Below are positions 53,428 through 61,173 of a stretch of 64,000 nt of DNA, piece after piece. How positions within the stretch are numbered: the stretch's first letter is position 1; each line of letters begins with the position of its first letter. This DNA comes from Chryseobacterium sp. SC28 (GTDB taxonomy: Bacteria; Bacteroidota; Bacteroidia; Flavobacteriales; Weeksellaceae). The translations under genes were made by a program, and so were the position numbers. The DNA lies in the NCBI RefSeq assembly GCF_003932955.1, contig NZ_QOVY01000006.1, forward strand, positions 73,608 through 137,607, written 5' to 3'. The notes under the pieces were generated by a model. It had not been told where the DNA came from, made no database searches, and saw nothing but the letters and a program-made list of their open reading frames with translations.

Positions 53428-54294
53428 ATGAGACAATTAAAAATTACAAAGCAGGTTACCAACAGGGAAACCGCATCATTAGACAAGTATCTGCAAGAGA
53501 TTGGCAAAGTGGAACTGATCACTGCCGATGAAGAGGTAGATTTAGCTCAGAGAATCCGTGCCGGCGACAGAGCCGCGCTGGAAAAACTGATCAAAGCCAA
53601 TCTTCGTTTCGTGGTTTCCGTTTCAAAGCAATATCAGAATCAAGGACTTTCTCTTCCCGATCTCATCAACGAGGGAAATCTCGGTCTGATGAAAGCCGCG
53701 AAAAGATACGATGAAACGAGAGGTTTCAAATTTATCTCCTATGCGGTTTGGTGGATTCGTCAATCCATTTTGCAGGCTTTGGCTGAGCAATCGAGAATTG
53801 TGAGATTACCATTAAATAAAATTGGTTCTATCAACAAAATCAACAAAGCCTATGCCCATTTGGAGCAAGAGAACGAAAGACCACCTTCTCCGGAAGAATT
53901 GGCGGAAGTGCTGGATATGAGCGAAGACGACATCAAGGAATCTATGAAAAACAGTGGCCGCCACCTATCGATGGATGCGCCGCTTGTGGAAGGCGAAGAT
54001 TCTAACCTTTATGACGTTTTGCGTTCGGGAGAATCGCCAAGTCCAGATAAGGATTTGATGTTGGAATCTCTACAAATCGAGATTGAAAGAGCGCTTCAAA
54101 CTTTGACGCCGAGAGAAGCGGATTTGGTAAGATTGTATTTCGGATTAAACGGAAAACATCCAATGACGCTTGAAGAAATCGGTGAAACTTTTGACCTTAC
54201 AAGAGAAAGAGTTCGCCAAATCAAAGAAAAAGCGATCAAAAGATTGAAACACAACACCAGAAGTAAGATCCTGAAATCTTACCTTGGTAAATAA
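53428..54294 (+). CDS. rpoD: Primary sigma factor RpoD/SigA
   Basis: 288 residues from ATG 53428 ([14 protein letters not shown]). The usual Bacteroidetes primary sigma: regions 1.2 to 4.2 only, no region 1.1. Region 1.2 [15 protein letters not shown]; region 2 [36 protein letters not shown]; region 3 [20 protein letters not shown]; region 4 [16 protein letters not shown] and [19 protein letters not shown]. It recognises the TTTG/TAnnTTTG promoters seen through this window. Near-consensus promoter (AATATTTG) about 57 nt upstream. Confidence 0.97.
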   Translation: MRQLKITKQVTNRETASLDKYLQEIGKVELITADEEVDLAQRIRAGDRAALEKLIKANLRFVVSVSKQYQNQGLSLPDLINEGNLGLMKAAKRYDETRGFKFISYAVWWIRQSILQALAEQSRIVRLPLNKIGSINKINKAYAHLEQENERPPSPEELAEVLDMSEDDIKESMKNSGRHLSMDAPLVEGEDSNLYDVLRSGESPSPDKDLMLESLQIEIERALQTLTPREADLVRLYFGLNGKHPMTLEEIGETFDLTRERVRQIKEKAIKRLKHNTRSKILKSYLGK

Positions 54295-54320
54295 AAATTC
54301 CTTTTTCGGAATGTAATTGA

Positions 54321-54349
54321 AGCAAGACTTTTTGGTCTTGCTTTTTTTG
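54321..54349 (+). terminator. Terminator of rpoD
   Basis: AGCAAGAC pairs with GTCTTGCT around a TTTTTG loop, followed by TTTTTTT. Confidence 0.9.
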
Positions 54350-54403
54350 TTTGAATGCTGCTAAAAATTCAGAGTTCGCAACGTCTCGAAAAAAAATTTA
54401 AAA

Positions 54404-54910
54404 CTAATATTCTTTTTTAAGACTTTCAATCAGATTTTCGAGTTCTTTGATTTTGTCTTTTAAGTTCTTGATGTCGTTCTTGTTGCTGGAAACTTTGCTT
54501 TTCAGCATCACCGTGCGGGCGCGTTCGCTGTGGTCTTCGTCATCTTCATCCTCGTTGATTTCTTCCACATCTTCCTGGATCTCATCAATATCTTCCTGGA
54601 TTTCGTCTATATCTTCTTGGATTTCTTCAATATCTTCCTGGATTTCGTTTACATCTTCCTTCAAATCCTCGATATGTTCTGTACTTTTATTGACAGTCAT
54701 TTGGATGAAAATCGCCAAATAAATCGCTTCCAAAGAAACAACAGTGGTGAGAACCAGCAACATATGTTCGAATTCCACAATGTTAAAAATCGGCAACGCG
54801 AAACAAACGATAAAGAAAATCGTGTGAAAAATAAGAGACGGAATAGAGCCGACCCACCAAATTACCCCGTTGGCAACTTTTTCCAAATTCTTAACTTTTT
54901 CCTGATTCAT
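54404..54910 (-). CDS. DUF1003-like membrane protein with acidic heptad coiled coil
   Basis: 168 residues. Two transmembrane helices (LIFHTIFFIVCFALPIF and MLLVLTTVVSLEAIYLAIFI) resemble the DUF1003 / low-affinity iron permease-like pair. The region 80-120 is a series of exact heptads (E-D-I-D-E-I-Q repeated five times), acidic and predicted to form a coiled coil. A second coiled coil closes the protein (KNDIKNLKDKIKELENLIES). Function unknown. Confidence 0.85.
   Translation of the reverse strand: MNQEKVKNLEKVANGVIWWVGSIPSLIFHTIFFIVCFALPIFNIVEFEHMLLVLTTVVSLEAIYLAIFIQMTVNKSTEHIEDLKEDVNEIQEDIEEIQEDIDEIQEDIDEIQEDVEEINEDEDDEDHSERARTVMLKSKVSSNKNDIKNLKDKIKELENLIESLKKEY
54569..54659 (-). repeat. 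21-bp coding tandem repeat
   Basis: ATCTTCCTGGAT recurs every 21 bp (54569, 54590, 54611, 54632, partial 54653), each unit encoding one E-D-I-x-E-I-Q heptad of the gene above. Copy number may vary between strains by slippage without shifting frame. Confidence 0.85.
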
Positions 54911-54961
54911 TGATAAATTTTGATAAAAATAAGAATTTAAAACCCGTTTTGCAAATCTGCT

Positions 54962-55867
54962 TTAAGTAATAAGATCGGCCAAAGCTTTGTCCAAAGTATC
55001 GTAACCAAACTGTAACCCCGAATTCTCGATTTTTCTGGAGGAAATTCTACTTCCTTCCAAAGCTAAAACAGACATTTCGCCCAAGATAGCTTTAATTACA
55101 AATTTGGGAATATTCGGCAACCAAATTTTCTTGTCGAGCTGCGCCGCTATTTTTCGAGTCAGTTCTCGGTTGTTCACAAAATCTGGTGCAACCGCATTGT
55201 AGGCGCCTTCCATCGACACATCTTCCACAGCTTTAATGTATATCGAGACCAAATCGTCCAGATGAATCCACGGAAAATACTGATCGCCCGAGCCTAAAAC
55301 TGCGCCGAAATTCAGTTCGATTGGCTTTTTGAGAGCGTCCAGAGCGCCTCCCTTTTCCGAAAGTACCGTAGAAGTTCTGATGCAGACGACTCTGCTGCCC
55401 AATTTTTCAAATTGATGCGCTTTTTCTTCCCAAGCCGTGCATACATTCCCTAAAAAGTCGGCAGCCGGCGGATCGTTTTCAGAAAAAATCTGTGTAGAAG
55501 TAATTTGCCCGTAAATTCCTACTGCCGAGGAAGAAATGACGGCTTCGGGATGAATATTTTGTTTCTGCATTTCTTCAAAAATGAATTGAGCAGAATTGAT
55601 CCGGCTGTTGTAGATTTCCTTTTTGTAAGCTTCTGTCCAGCGTTTGCTGATGCTGGCTCCGGCGAGATGAATGAAAGTGTAAGTACCATCTAATGCGCCA
55701 TCTTCTATAAAACCATTTTCATAATCCCAAACATAAGAGGTGAAATCGGATTTGTTTTCGGGTTTCGAACGCACAAGAATCTCAACTTGATAGCCTCTTT
55801 CGAATAATTTTCTGGAAAGTTTTTTCCCAATAAGTCCCGTTGCCCCGCTGATGAGAATCTTTTTCAT
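54962..55867 (-). CDS. TIGR01777-family NAD(P)-dependent epimerase/SDR
   Basis: 301 residues. Extended short-chain dehydrogenase: KILISGATGLIGKKLSRKLF gives the nucleotide-binding motif, FIHLAGASISKRWTEAYKKE the family signature, ISSSAVGIYG the catalytic Ser/Tyr region, and FPWIHLDDLV the C-terminal signature. YfcH-like; the substrate is not known. Possibly transcribed with CvfB upstream (93-nt gap). Confidence 0.93.
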   Translation of the reverse strand: MKKILISGATGLIGKKLSRKLFERGYQVEILVRSKPENKSDFTSYVWDYENGFIEDGALDGTYTFIHLAGASISKRWTEAYKKEIYNSRINSAQFIFEEMQKQNIHPEAVISSSAVGIYGQITSTQIFSENDPPAADFLGNVCTAWEEKAHQFEKLGSRVVCIRTSTVLSEKGGALDALKKPIELNFGAVLGSGDQYFPWIHLDDLVSIYIKAVEDVSMEGAYNAVAPDFVNNRELTRKIAAQLDKKIWLPNIPKFVIKAILGEMSVLALEGSRISSRKIENSGLQFGYDTLDKALADLIT

Positions 55868-55960
55868 AATGGAATTTCCTTTCTGAAATCAAAAACGAGT
55901 CCAAGTAAAACCAAATTTTATATTAAGTTTCTGAAAACTGACAATTGACATTAATCCTAA

Positions 55961-56785
55961 TCAAACTAACTTGATTCTATCGTCCGTAATTTCAATCACC
56001 TTATCTTTGTACAGACTTCCGATGGCTTTTTTGAAATTCTTCTTGCTCATCTGCAATTCATCTTTGATTTCTTCCGGAGAAGATTTGTCCGACAAATAGA
56101 GCAATCCGTAATTTTCATTCAGTTTATCGATGATTTTTTGTTTGAATTCGTCCACGTTTTCAAAACCTTGCGGTTGCAAAGTGACGTCTATTTTCCCATC
56201 ATCTCGGATGGTTTTGATGTAGCCGGTTTCTTCGGAAAGCGGGTATAATTTTTTGTAAACATCTGTGGCATAGATCAATCCGATATATTTTTTATTGATG
56301 ATAACGTTCCAGCCCAGCTCAGACTCGTTCATCAATATCAAATCTACCTTTTCGCCCTTTCTGAGCGGGAGGTTTTCGTACTGCGGATTCCGTTTGAATT
56401 TGGTAGTTCCGGTAGTCAAACCAGTAGCTTCGTCGGTGTAAACATAAACGATGTAGCGTTTCCCTTCCAAGATCTTAGATTTCTGTTGTTTGTACGGGAC
56501 AAAAAGATCTTTGATGATGCCCCAATCCATAAAAGCGCCTGTTGGTAGGCTTTGCACGCAGGTCATCACAGCAAATTCTCCTACTTCTGCATTTGCTTTT
56601 TCGGTGGTGGCTTTCAGGCTTCCATCATCTTGATATACAAATACTTGTACCTTGCTACCAATTTCCCAAGACTCATCTGCAAATATTCTCTGGATGAAAG
56701 CTTTTTCGCCGGATTCATCCGTTAAAATAAAACCGGAGGAGATCTGTTCATCAATCGTAAGCGTTTGGGTTTGGCCGGGCTTCAT
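55961..56785 (-). CDS. CvfB-like S1 RNA-binding protein
   Basis: 274 residues. Tandem S1-like domains (about 1-60, 65-135, 140-210: GEFAVMTCVQSLPTGAFMDW, KYIGLIYATDVYKKLYPLSE) and a C-terminal winged-helix (about 215-274: DKSSPEEIKDELQMSKKNFK). This order matches CvfB/YitL proteins, RNA-binding regulators first known from Staphylococcus virulence. Its own promoter lies 16 nt ahead. Confidence 0.92.
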   Translation of the reverse strand: MKPGQTQTLTIDEQISSGFILTDESGEKAFIQRIFADESWEIGSKVQVFVYQDDGSLKATTEKANAEVGEFAVMTCVQSLPTGAFMDWGIIKDLFVPYKQQKSKILEGKRYIVYVYTDEATGLTTGTTKFKRNPQYENLPLRKGEKVDLILMNESELGWNVIINKKYIGLIYATDVYKKLYPLSEETGYIKTIRDDGKIDVTLQPQGFENVDEFKQKIIDKLNENYGLLYLSDKSSPEEIKDELQMSKKNFKKAIGSLYKDKVIEITDDRIKLV

Positions 56786-56801
56786 AAAGTGGGATTTGAC
56801 A

Positions 56802-56809
56802 CAAAAATA
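56802..56809 (-). promoter_or_regulatory. CvfB gene promoter, TATTTTTG
   Basis: Perfect -7 consensus on the minus strand, 16 nt before the start. Confidence 0.6.
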
Positions 56810-56956
56810 GATAAACTTTTTGAATTCAATTTAGAAAAAAAACCGGAAACCGGCTTTGTTGCAAATAAATTGCTAATTTTACAGCCCCTGAATGAAGAGC
56901 GATTTTTTTAATTGTTCTGTTTTCTAATTTAGAACCAATCTTAAATAAAGAAATCA

Positions 56957-56964
56957 TACCTTTG
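56957..56964 (+). promoter_or_regulatory. Promoter TACCTTTG, 5 nt before TTG 56970
   Basis: Perfect -7 consensus ending 5 nt before the TTG start of the following gene; another candidate leaderless start, or a sign that the true start is further in. Confidence 0.55.
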
Positions 56965-56969
56965 AAATA

Positions 56970-57359
56970 TTGAAAAAGTTGATTTCCATATTGTTACTGT
57001 CTTTTTATTTGGTTTCTACGACCGAACTGTATCAGCTTTTGAAAATTCCGGATTTGATAGAGCATTACTGCGAGCATAAAACACTGAATCCACAGATGTC
57101 CGTCGCCCAATTTTTGAAGATGCATTATGACCATCCCGTGAAAGATGGCGATTTTGATAAAGATCAAAGATTGCCTTTCGTTATTCATTCTGCGCCGCTT
57201 GCTCTGTACTTCACTGTTGCACAAAGATTTGAATTTTCCCTCGAAAAAAATACTTTTAAGCAGATCGGATCTCAAAAATTTCCTTCCTACAACATAAACT
57301 TTTGTTACAAAGGTTTTTTAAACACCGCTTGGGAGCCTCCAAAGCTTTTTCGAATTTAA
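56970..57359 (+). CDS. Small secreted protein, unknown function
   Basis: 129 residues from TTG 56970. Signal-peptide-like start (KKLISILLLSFYLVSTTEL). Recognisable words LLKIPDLIEHYCEHKTLN and FLKMHYDHP match a Bacteroidetes family that, as I recall, often precedes metal efflux or TonB receptor genes. His-rich spots (EHYCEH, MHYDH) could bind metal (inference). Here it is followed after 107 nt by the thioredoxin-ApbE operon. Confidence 0.75.
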   Translation: MKKLISILLLSFYLVSTTELYQLLKIPDLIEHYCEHKTLNPQMSVAQFLKMHYDHPVKDGDFDKDQRLPFVIHSAPLALYFTVAQRFEFSLEKNTFKQIGSQKFPSYNINFCYKGFLNTAWEPPKLFRI

Positions 57360-57466
57360 GTTTATTCTCAAATTTGATCGCATCCCGATCCAACTCATAT
57401 CGCTGATTATCGGCTTTATGAGCATTAGCCTATTCATTAACAACAAATCATTATAAAATTTTCATA

Positions 57467-57910
57467 ATGAAAACAATCCTTGTAGCCGTATTGATGGCTT
57501 TATTTTCTAATGTCCTTGTGGCGCAGACCCGTCTGGAAGAGGCCAAAAAGCAAGCCGGCGAAAAAAAAGAGTTGATTTTGCTCAATTTTTCGGGCTCCGA
57601 CTGGTGCATTCCGTGTATTAAACTGCACAAAAATATTATCGAAACAGCAGATTTCAAAAGTTTGGCAACTGAAAACATAATCGTTTACCTCAACGCAGAT
57701 TTCCCCAGAAGCAAGAAGAACCAGCCCGCTCCGGAATTGAAAAAAGAAAATGCCGCGCTGGCCGAACTGTACAATCCCAAAGGACTTTTTCCCTACACAC
57801 TTTTGCTGGATGCCGATGGTAAAATCCTGAAAAGCTGGGAAGGACTTCCTTCGGAAAATGCAGCAACGTTCTGCCAAGAAATCCGCGAAATCAAAGGCAA
57901 TCTAAAATAA
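57467..57910 (+). CDS. Secreted thioredoxin-like protein (WCIPC)
   Basis: 147 residues. Signal peptide 1-20 (SNVLVAQ). Thioredoxin-fold with active site W46-C-I-P-C50 in NFSGSDWCIPCIKLHKNI, and the cis-Pro region FPYTLLLDADGKIL. CxxC with Ile-Pro resembles periplasmic reductases/isomerases. First gene of the ApbE-DUF4266-DUF3570 operon (next start 8 nt downstream); likely keeps cysteines of an operon partner reduced. Confidence 0.92.
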   Translation: MKTILVAVLMALFSNVLVAQTRLEEAKKQAGEKKELILLNFSGSDWCIPCIKLHKNIIETADFKSLATENIIVYLNADFPRSKKNQPAPELKKENAALAELYNPKGLFPYTLLLDADGKILKSWEGLPSENAATFCQEIREIKGNLK

Positions 57911-57918
57911 GAAACGAT

Positions 57919-58845
57919 ATGCTAAGAGAATTCAAAAGACCTCAAAAACTGATGGGAAACGCTTTTGAAATTACCGTCGTAGATGAGGACGAACAGCTTG
58001 CGAACCGCCATATCGACGCTGCAATAGCAGAAATCCAAAGAATCGAAAAATTGTTGACGACTTTCAGCGAAGAAAGCCAGACCAACCTCATCAACCGAAA
58101 TGCAGGTATCAAACCGGTAAAAGTAGATGCAGAAGTGTTTGGCCTGATCGAAAGAAGTCTGCGAATCAGCGCGGTCACCGACGGATATTTTGACATTTCT
58201 TACGGCGGCATCGACAAAAGTTTCTGGAACTTCGATCGAGAAATGAAGCAACTGCCAGATCCTGAATTGATCAAAAATCACTTGAAGCTGGTCAATTATC
58301 GCAATATCTTTCTGAATCCCGATGATCAAACTGTATTTCTGAAAGAAAAAGGAATGCGGATCGGCTTCGGAGGCATCGGAAAAGGCTACGCTGCGGAAAT
58401 GGCGAAACGACAGCTTCTGCAACGCGGTGTGCTTGCCGGAATAGTAAATGCCTCCGGCGATCTGACGACTTGGGGAAATCAGACCGACGGCAAACCGTGG
58501 ACCATCGGAATTGCCGATCCTGAAAATGCAAAACAAGCCTTCTCTTACCTGAACATTACCGATATGGCCATCGCTACGTCGGGAAATTATGAAAAATTTG
58601 TGCTCATCGACGGGAAAAAATATTCGCACACCATCAACCCGAAAACCGGAATGCCCGTTTCTGGTGTGAAAAGCGTCACCATCTTTTGTCCCAACGCCGA
58701 AATTGCCGATGCAATGGCAACGCCCGTGAGCATTATGGGAATCGAGTCGGCGCTGAATATGGTGAACCAGATCAATCATCTGGAATGTATCATTATTGAT
58801 GACGAGGATCACATATATTCATCGAAAAATATTCATCTCAGATGA
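57919..58845 (+). CDS. apbE: FAD:protein FMN transferase ApbE
   Basis: 308 residues. Transfers FMN from FAD to a Thr/Ser of a target protein. Core motifs: FKRPQKLMGNAFEITV at the N-terminus, SYGGIDKSFWNF, GFGGIGKGYAAEMAK, VNASGDLTTWGNQ, TSGNYEKF, YSHTINPKTGMPV. Length normal for the catalytic domain. Unlike most ApbE proteins it has no signal peptide or lipobox; the conserved sequence begins within ten residues of the only good start. The stop overlaps ATGA at 58842. Confidence 0.95.
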   Translation: MLREFKRPQKLMGNAFEITVVDEDEQLANRHIDAAIAEIQRIEKLLTTFSEESQTNLINRNAGIKPVKVDAEVFGLIERSLRISAVTDGYFDISYGGIDKSFWNFDREMKQLPDPELIKNHLKLVNYRNIFLNPDDQTVFLKEKGMRIGFGGIGKGYAAEMAKRQLLQRGVLAGIVNASGDLTTWGNQTDGKPWTIGIADPENAKQAFSYLNITDMAIATSGNYEKFVLIDGKKYSHTINPKTGMPVSGVKSVTIFCPNAEIADAMATPVSIMGIESALNMVNQINHLECIIIDDEDHIYSSKNIHLR

Positions 58846-58883
58846 AATCGAAGATTCTATTTGAAAAACAAACCCAATTAAAA

Positions 58884-59114
58884 ATGAAAAATTATAAGTC
58901 AAAAACAATTGTAGCAACCGCTTTTTTGCTGATTGCCAACTGTATATCTTCTTGCACTACGGTAAAAGAATATGAAAAAAACAAACTCAACGATGCGGAA
59001 ATGATCCTTGGAAACCGAACCATCGAAAAAACCGAACTCAGCTTCCAATCCTACCGCGAAGGCTCGTCCGGTGCCAACGCCGGCAAAGTGGGCGGCGGCT
59101 GCGGATGCAACTAA
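58884..59114 (+). CDS. DUF4266 lipoprotein
   Basis: 76 residues from ATG 58884 (MKNYKSKTIVATAF); the alternative ATG 58842 overlaps apbE. Lipobox NCISSC, so membrane-anchored. Then TTVKEYEKNKLNDAEMILGN, FQSYREGSSGANAGKVGGG and C-G-C-N at the end: the standard DUF4266 pattern with a glycine-cysteine tail. This family almost always stands between apbE and a DUF3570 gene. The tail cysteines could coordinate metal or be the thioredoxin's target (inference). Confidence 0.92.
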   Translation: MKNYKSKTIVATAFLLIANCISSCTTVKEYEKNKLNDAEMILGNRTIEKTELSFQSYREGSSGANAGKVGGGCGCN

Positions 59115-59149
59115 AAGGAGTCATTGTAAAAAATTAATTATGATCTAAA

Positions 59150-60340
59150 ATGAAAAAAATTATAATAAGTATCCTTGCTCTTTTCGGAATGTTCAACGCC
59201 AAAGCACAAGAAGATACCGGCAATAATAAGCCGAAAAAGCTGACATTCGAGGAGGCCAATCTGGTTTCCAGCTATTATAAACAGGATGGCAACAACTCGG
59301 CGGTCACCGGCGGCATAGGCTCCGAACATCTGACCGATATTTCCAACACCATCGATGTGACGATGGTAAAATATGACAAGAAAGACCGAAAAAACAAGTT
59401 CGATTTCAGTCTCGGAATCGATCATTACACATCGGCATCGTCTGATATGATCGACTTGAAAGCCAATTCGTCGGCGTCTCATTCAGACAATCGGGTTTAT
59501 CCCAGCATCAATTGGAGTCGGGAAAATGAGGAAAAAGGCACTACCTTGATGGCGGGCGTTGCCTACTCCGGCGAATACGATTATCAATCTTTTGGGGCAA
59601 ATATTGGTTTTGCAAAGAAAACGCCCAACAAAATGGGAGAATTCACGGCCAAATTTCAGGCTTTTCTGGATCAGGTCACGCTGATTGCACCGATAGAACT
59701 GAGAACGGGCAACAATACCGGTGGCGAAGGCGACGATTATGGAACGACTGGGAGAAATACCTTTGCGCTATCACTTGCCTATTCGCAGATCATCAATAAA
59801 GATTTTCAAATGGAGTTTTTGGTAGATGGTGTGCAGCAAACCGGCTATCTGAGTTTGCCGTTCCACCGTGTTTATTTTAACGACAATTCTGTTCATCAGG
59901 AAGCATTGCCCGACAAACGCTTCAAAATTCCCCTGGGATTGCGTGCCAATTATTTTCTTGGAGACAAAGTGATTCTGAGAGCTTACTATCGATATTACAC
60001 AGACGATTGGGATTTGACCTCGCACACCATCAGCTTGGAAACGCCCGTGAAACTCTCGCCGTTCCTTTCCGTGAGTCCGTTTTACAGGTATTATTCTCAG
60101 ACGGCCGCCAAATATTTTTCGCCTTATCAAACGCACACGGCTTTTGACGATTATTACACCAGCAATTATGACCTTTCCAAATTCAACAGTCATTTTTATG
60201 GTGCCGGGATCCGTTATACTCCAAAAAACGGTTTGTTCGGCGTCGAACGGCTCAATATGTTGGAAGTAAGATATGGCCATTACACCAAAACTATTGGGAT
60301 GAAATCGGATATTATTTCGTTAAATTTAAGATTCAAATAA
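59150..60340 (+). CDS. DUF3570 outer membrane barrel protein
   Basis: 396 residues. Signal peptide 1-19 (MFNAKAQ). The body is amphipathic beta-strands ending in an aromatic-basic strand (IISLNLRFK), consistent with an outer membrane barrel. Near the N-terminus, FDFSLGIDHYTSASSD holds D91-H-Y-T-S-A-S97, which fits the ApbE target pattern D-x-x-(S/T)-x-A-(T/S); T94 would carry the FMN. That assignment is inference. It closes the thioredoxin-ApbE-DUF4266 operon. Confidence 0.92.
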   Translation: MKKIIISILALFGMFNAKAQEDTGNNKPKKLTFEEANLVSSYYKQDGNNSAVTGGIGSEHLTDISNTIDVTMVKYDKKDRKNKFDFSLGIDHYTSASSDMIDLKANSSASHSDNRVYPSINWSRENEEKGTTLMAGVAYSGEYDYQSFGANIGFAKKTPNKMGEFTAKFQAFLDQVTLIAPIELRTGNNTGGEGDDYGTTGRNTFALSLAYSQIINKDFQMEFLVDGVQQTGYLSLPFHRVYFNDNSVHQEALPDKRFKIPLGLRANYFLGDKVILRAYYRYYTDDWDLTSHTISLETPVKLSPFLSVSPFYRYYSQTAAKYFSPYQTHTAFDDYYTSNYDLSKFNSHFYGAGIRYTPKNGLFGVERLNMLEVRYGHYTKTIGMKSDIISLNLRFK

Positions 60341-60404
60341 AAAATCATCTTATTTTTGACTTGTCAAATTTTATTGGCAAGTCAAAAATTTAATCTAAAA
60401 AATT

Positions 60405-61100
60405 ATGCATCATCCATTTGAAAAACATTACGTGAACAGAGTTGGCTGGCTTCGTGCGTCCGTGCTGGGTGCAAACGACGGATTACTGTCCACGACGAGC
60501 ATCGTGATTGGTGTTGCGGCAGCCTCGACAGATAGGAATACAATCGTGCTTGCTGCTTTAGCAGGAATGATTGCCGGCGCATTGTCTATGGCAGCGGGCG
60601 AATATGTATCCGTAAGTTCTCAGGAAGACACCGAGAAAGCCGACCTCTTGCGGGAAAAACGCGAACTCGAGGAAATGCCGGAAGCAGAACTATTGGAGCT
60701 GGCAAAAATCTATGAAAAACGAGGCGTGACCAAAGAAACCGCTTTGCAGGTTGCCACCGAGCTCACGGCGCATGATGCTTTGGGCGCGCACGCACACGAC
60801 GAGTTAGGAATCAATGAGATCACTCAGGCCAAGCCCTTATTGGCCGCTGCCGCGTCATTTGGCGCATTTGCGTTGGGTGCATTGCTGCCTTTTGCCGTAT
60901 CACTGCTGGCGCCCATAAAAAATATGGTGTATTTTCAATACGGATTTTCTATTGTTTTCCTAATGCTTCTTGGCGCGATCTCGGCAAGAACCGGCGGTTC
61001 CAAACTTGGAATTGCTGTTCTGAGGATTTGTTTCTGGGGAACGGTCGCGATGGGAATTACCGCCTTGGTGGGGCATCTGTTCGGCGTACAGGTTGCGTAA
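60405..61100 (+). CDS. VIT1/CCC1-family iron/manganese transporter
   Basis: 231 residues. Five-helix transporter: LRASVLGANDGLLSTTSIVI, MIAGALSMAAGEYVSVSSQE (family signature), then a cytosolic metal-binding stretch rich in Glu (about 75-125, LREKRELEEMPEAELLELAK), and three C-terminal helices. Moves Fe2+/Mn2+ across the inner membrane. Stands 64 nt after DUF3570; a shared transcript is possible. Confidence 0.93.
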   Translation: MHHPFEKHYVNRVGWLRASVLGANDGLLSTTSIVIGVAAASTDRNTIVLAALAGMIAGALSMAAGEYVSVSSQEDTEKADLLREKRELEEMPEAELLELAKIYEKRGVTKETALQVATELTAHDALGAHAHDELGINEITQAKPLLAAAASFGAFALGALLPFAVSLLAPIKNMVYFQYGFSIVFLMLLGAISARTGGSKLGIAVLRICFWGTVAMGITALVGHLFGVQVA

Positions 61101-61173
61101 ATCCGATAATCCACCCATTAATCCCACAAGCGGTGGATTATTGATTTAATTTTCTTAGAAAGATAATAGTATT

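Noticed and set aside
57320..57456. Open frame after the 56970 gene ending FMSISLFINNKSL
   Set aside because: About 40 codons without a usable start, overlapping the 56970 gene; hydrophobic and could be chance.
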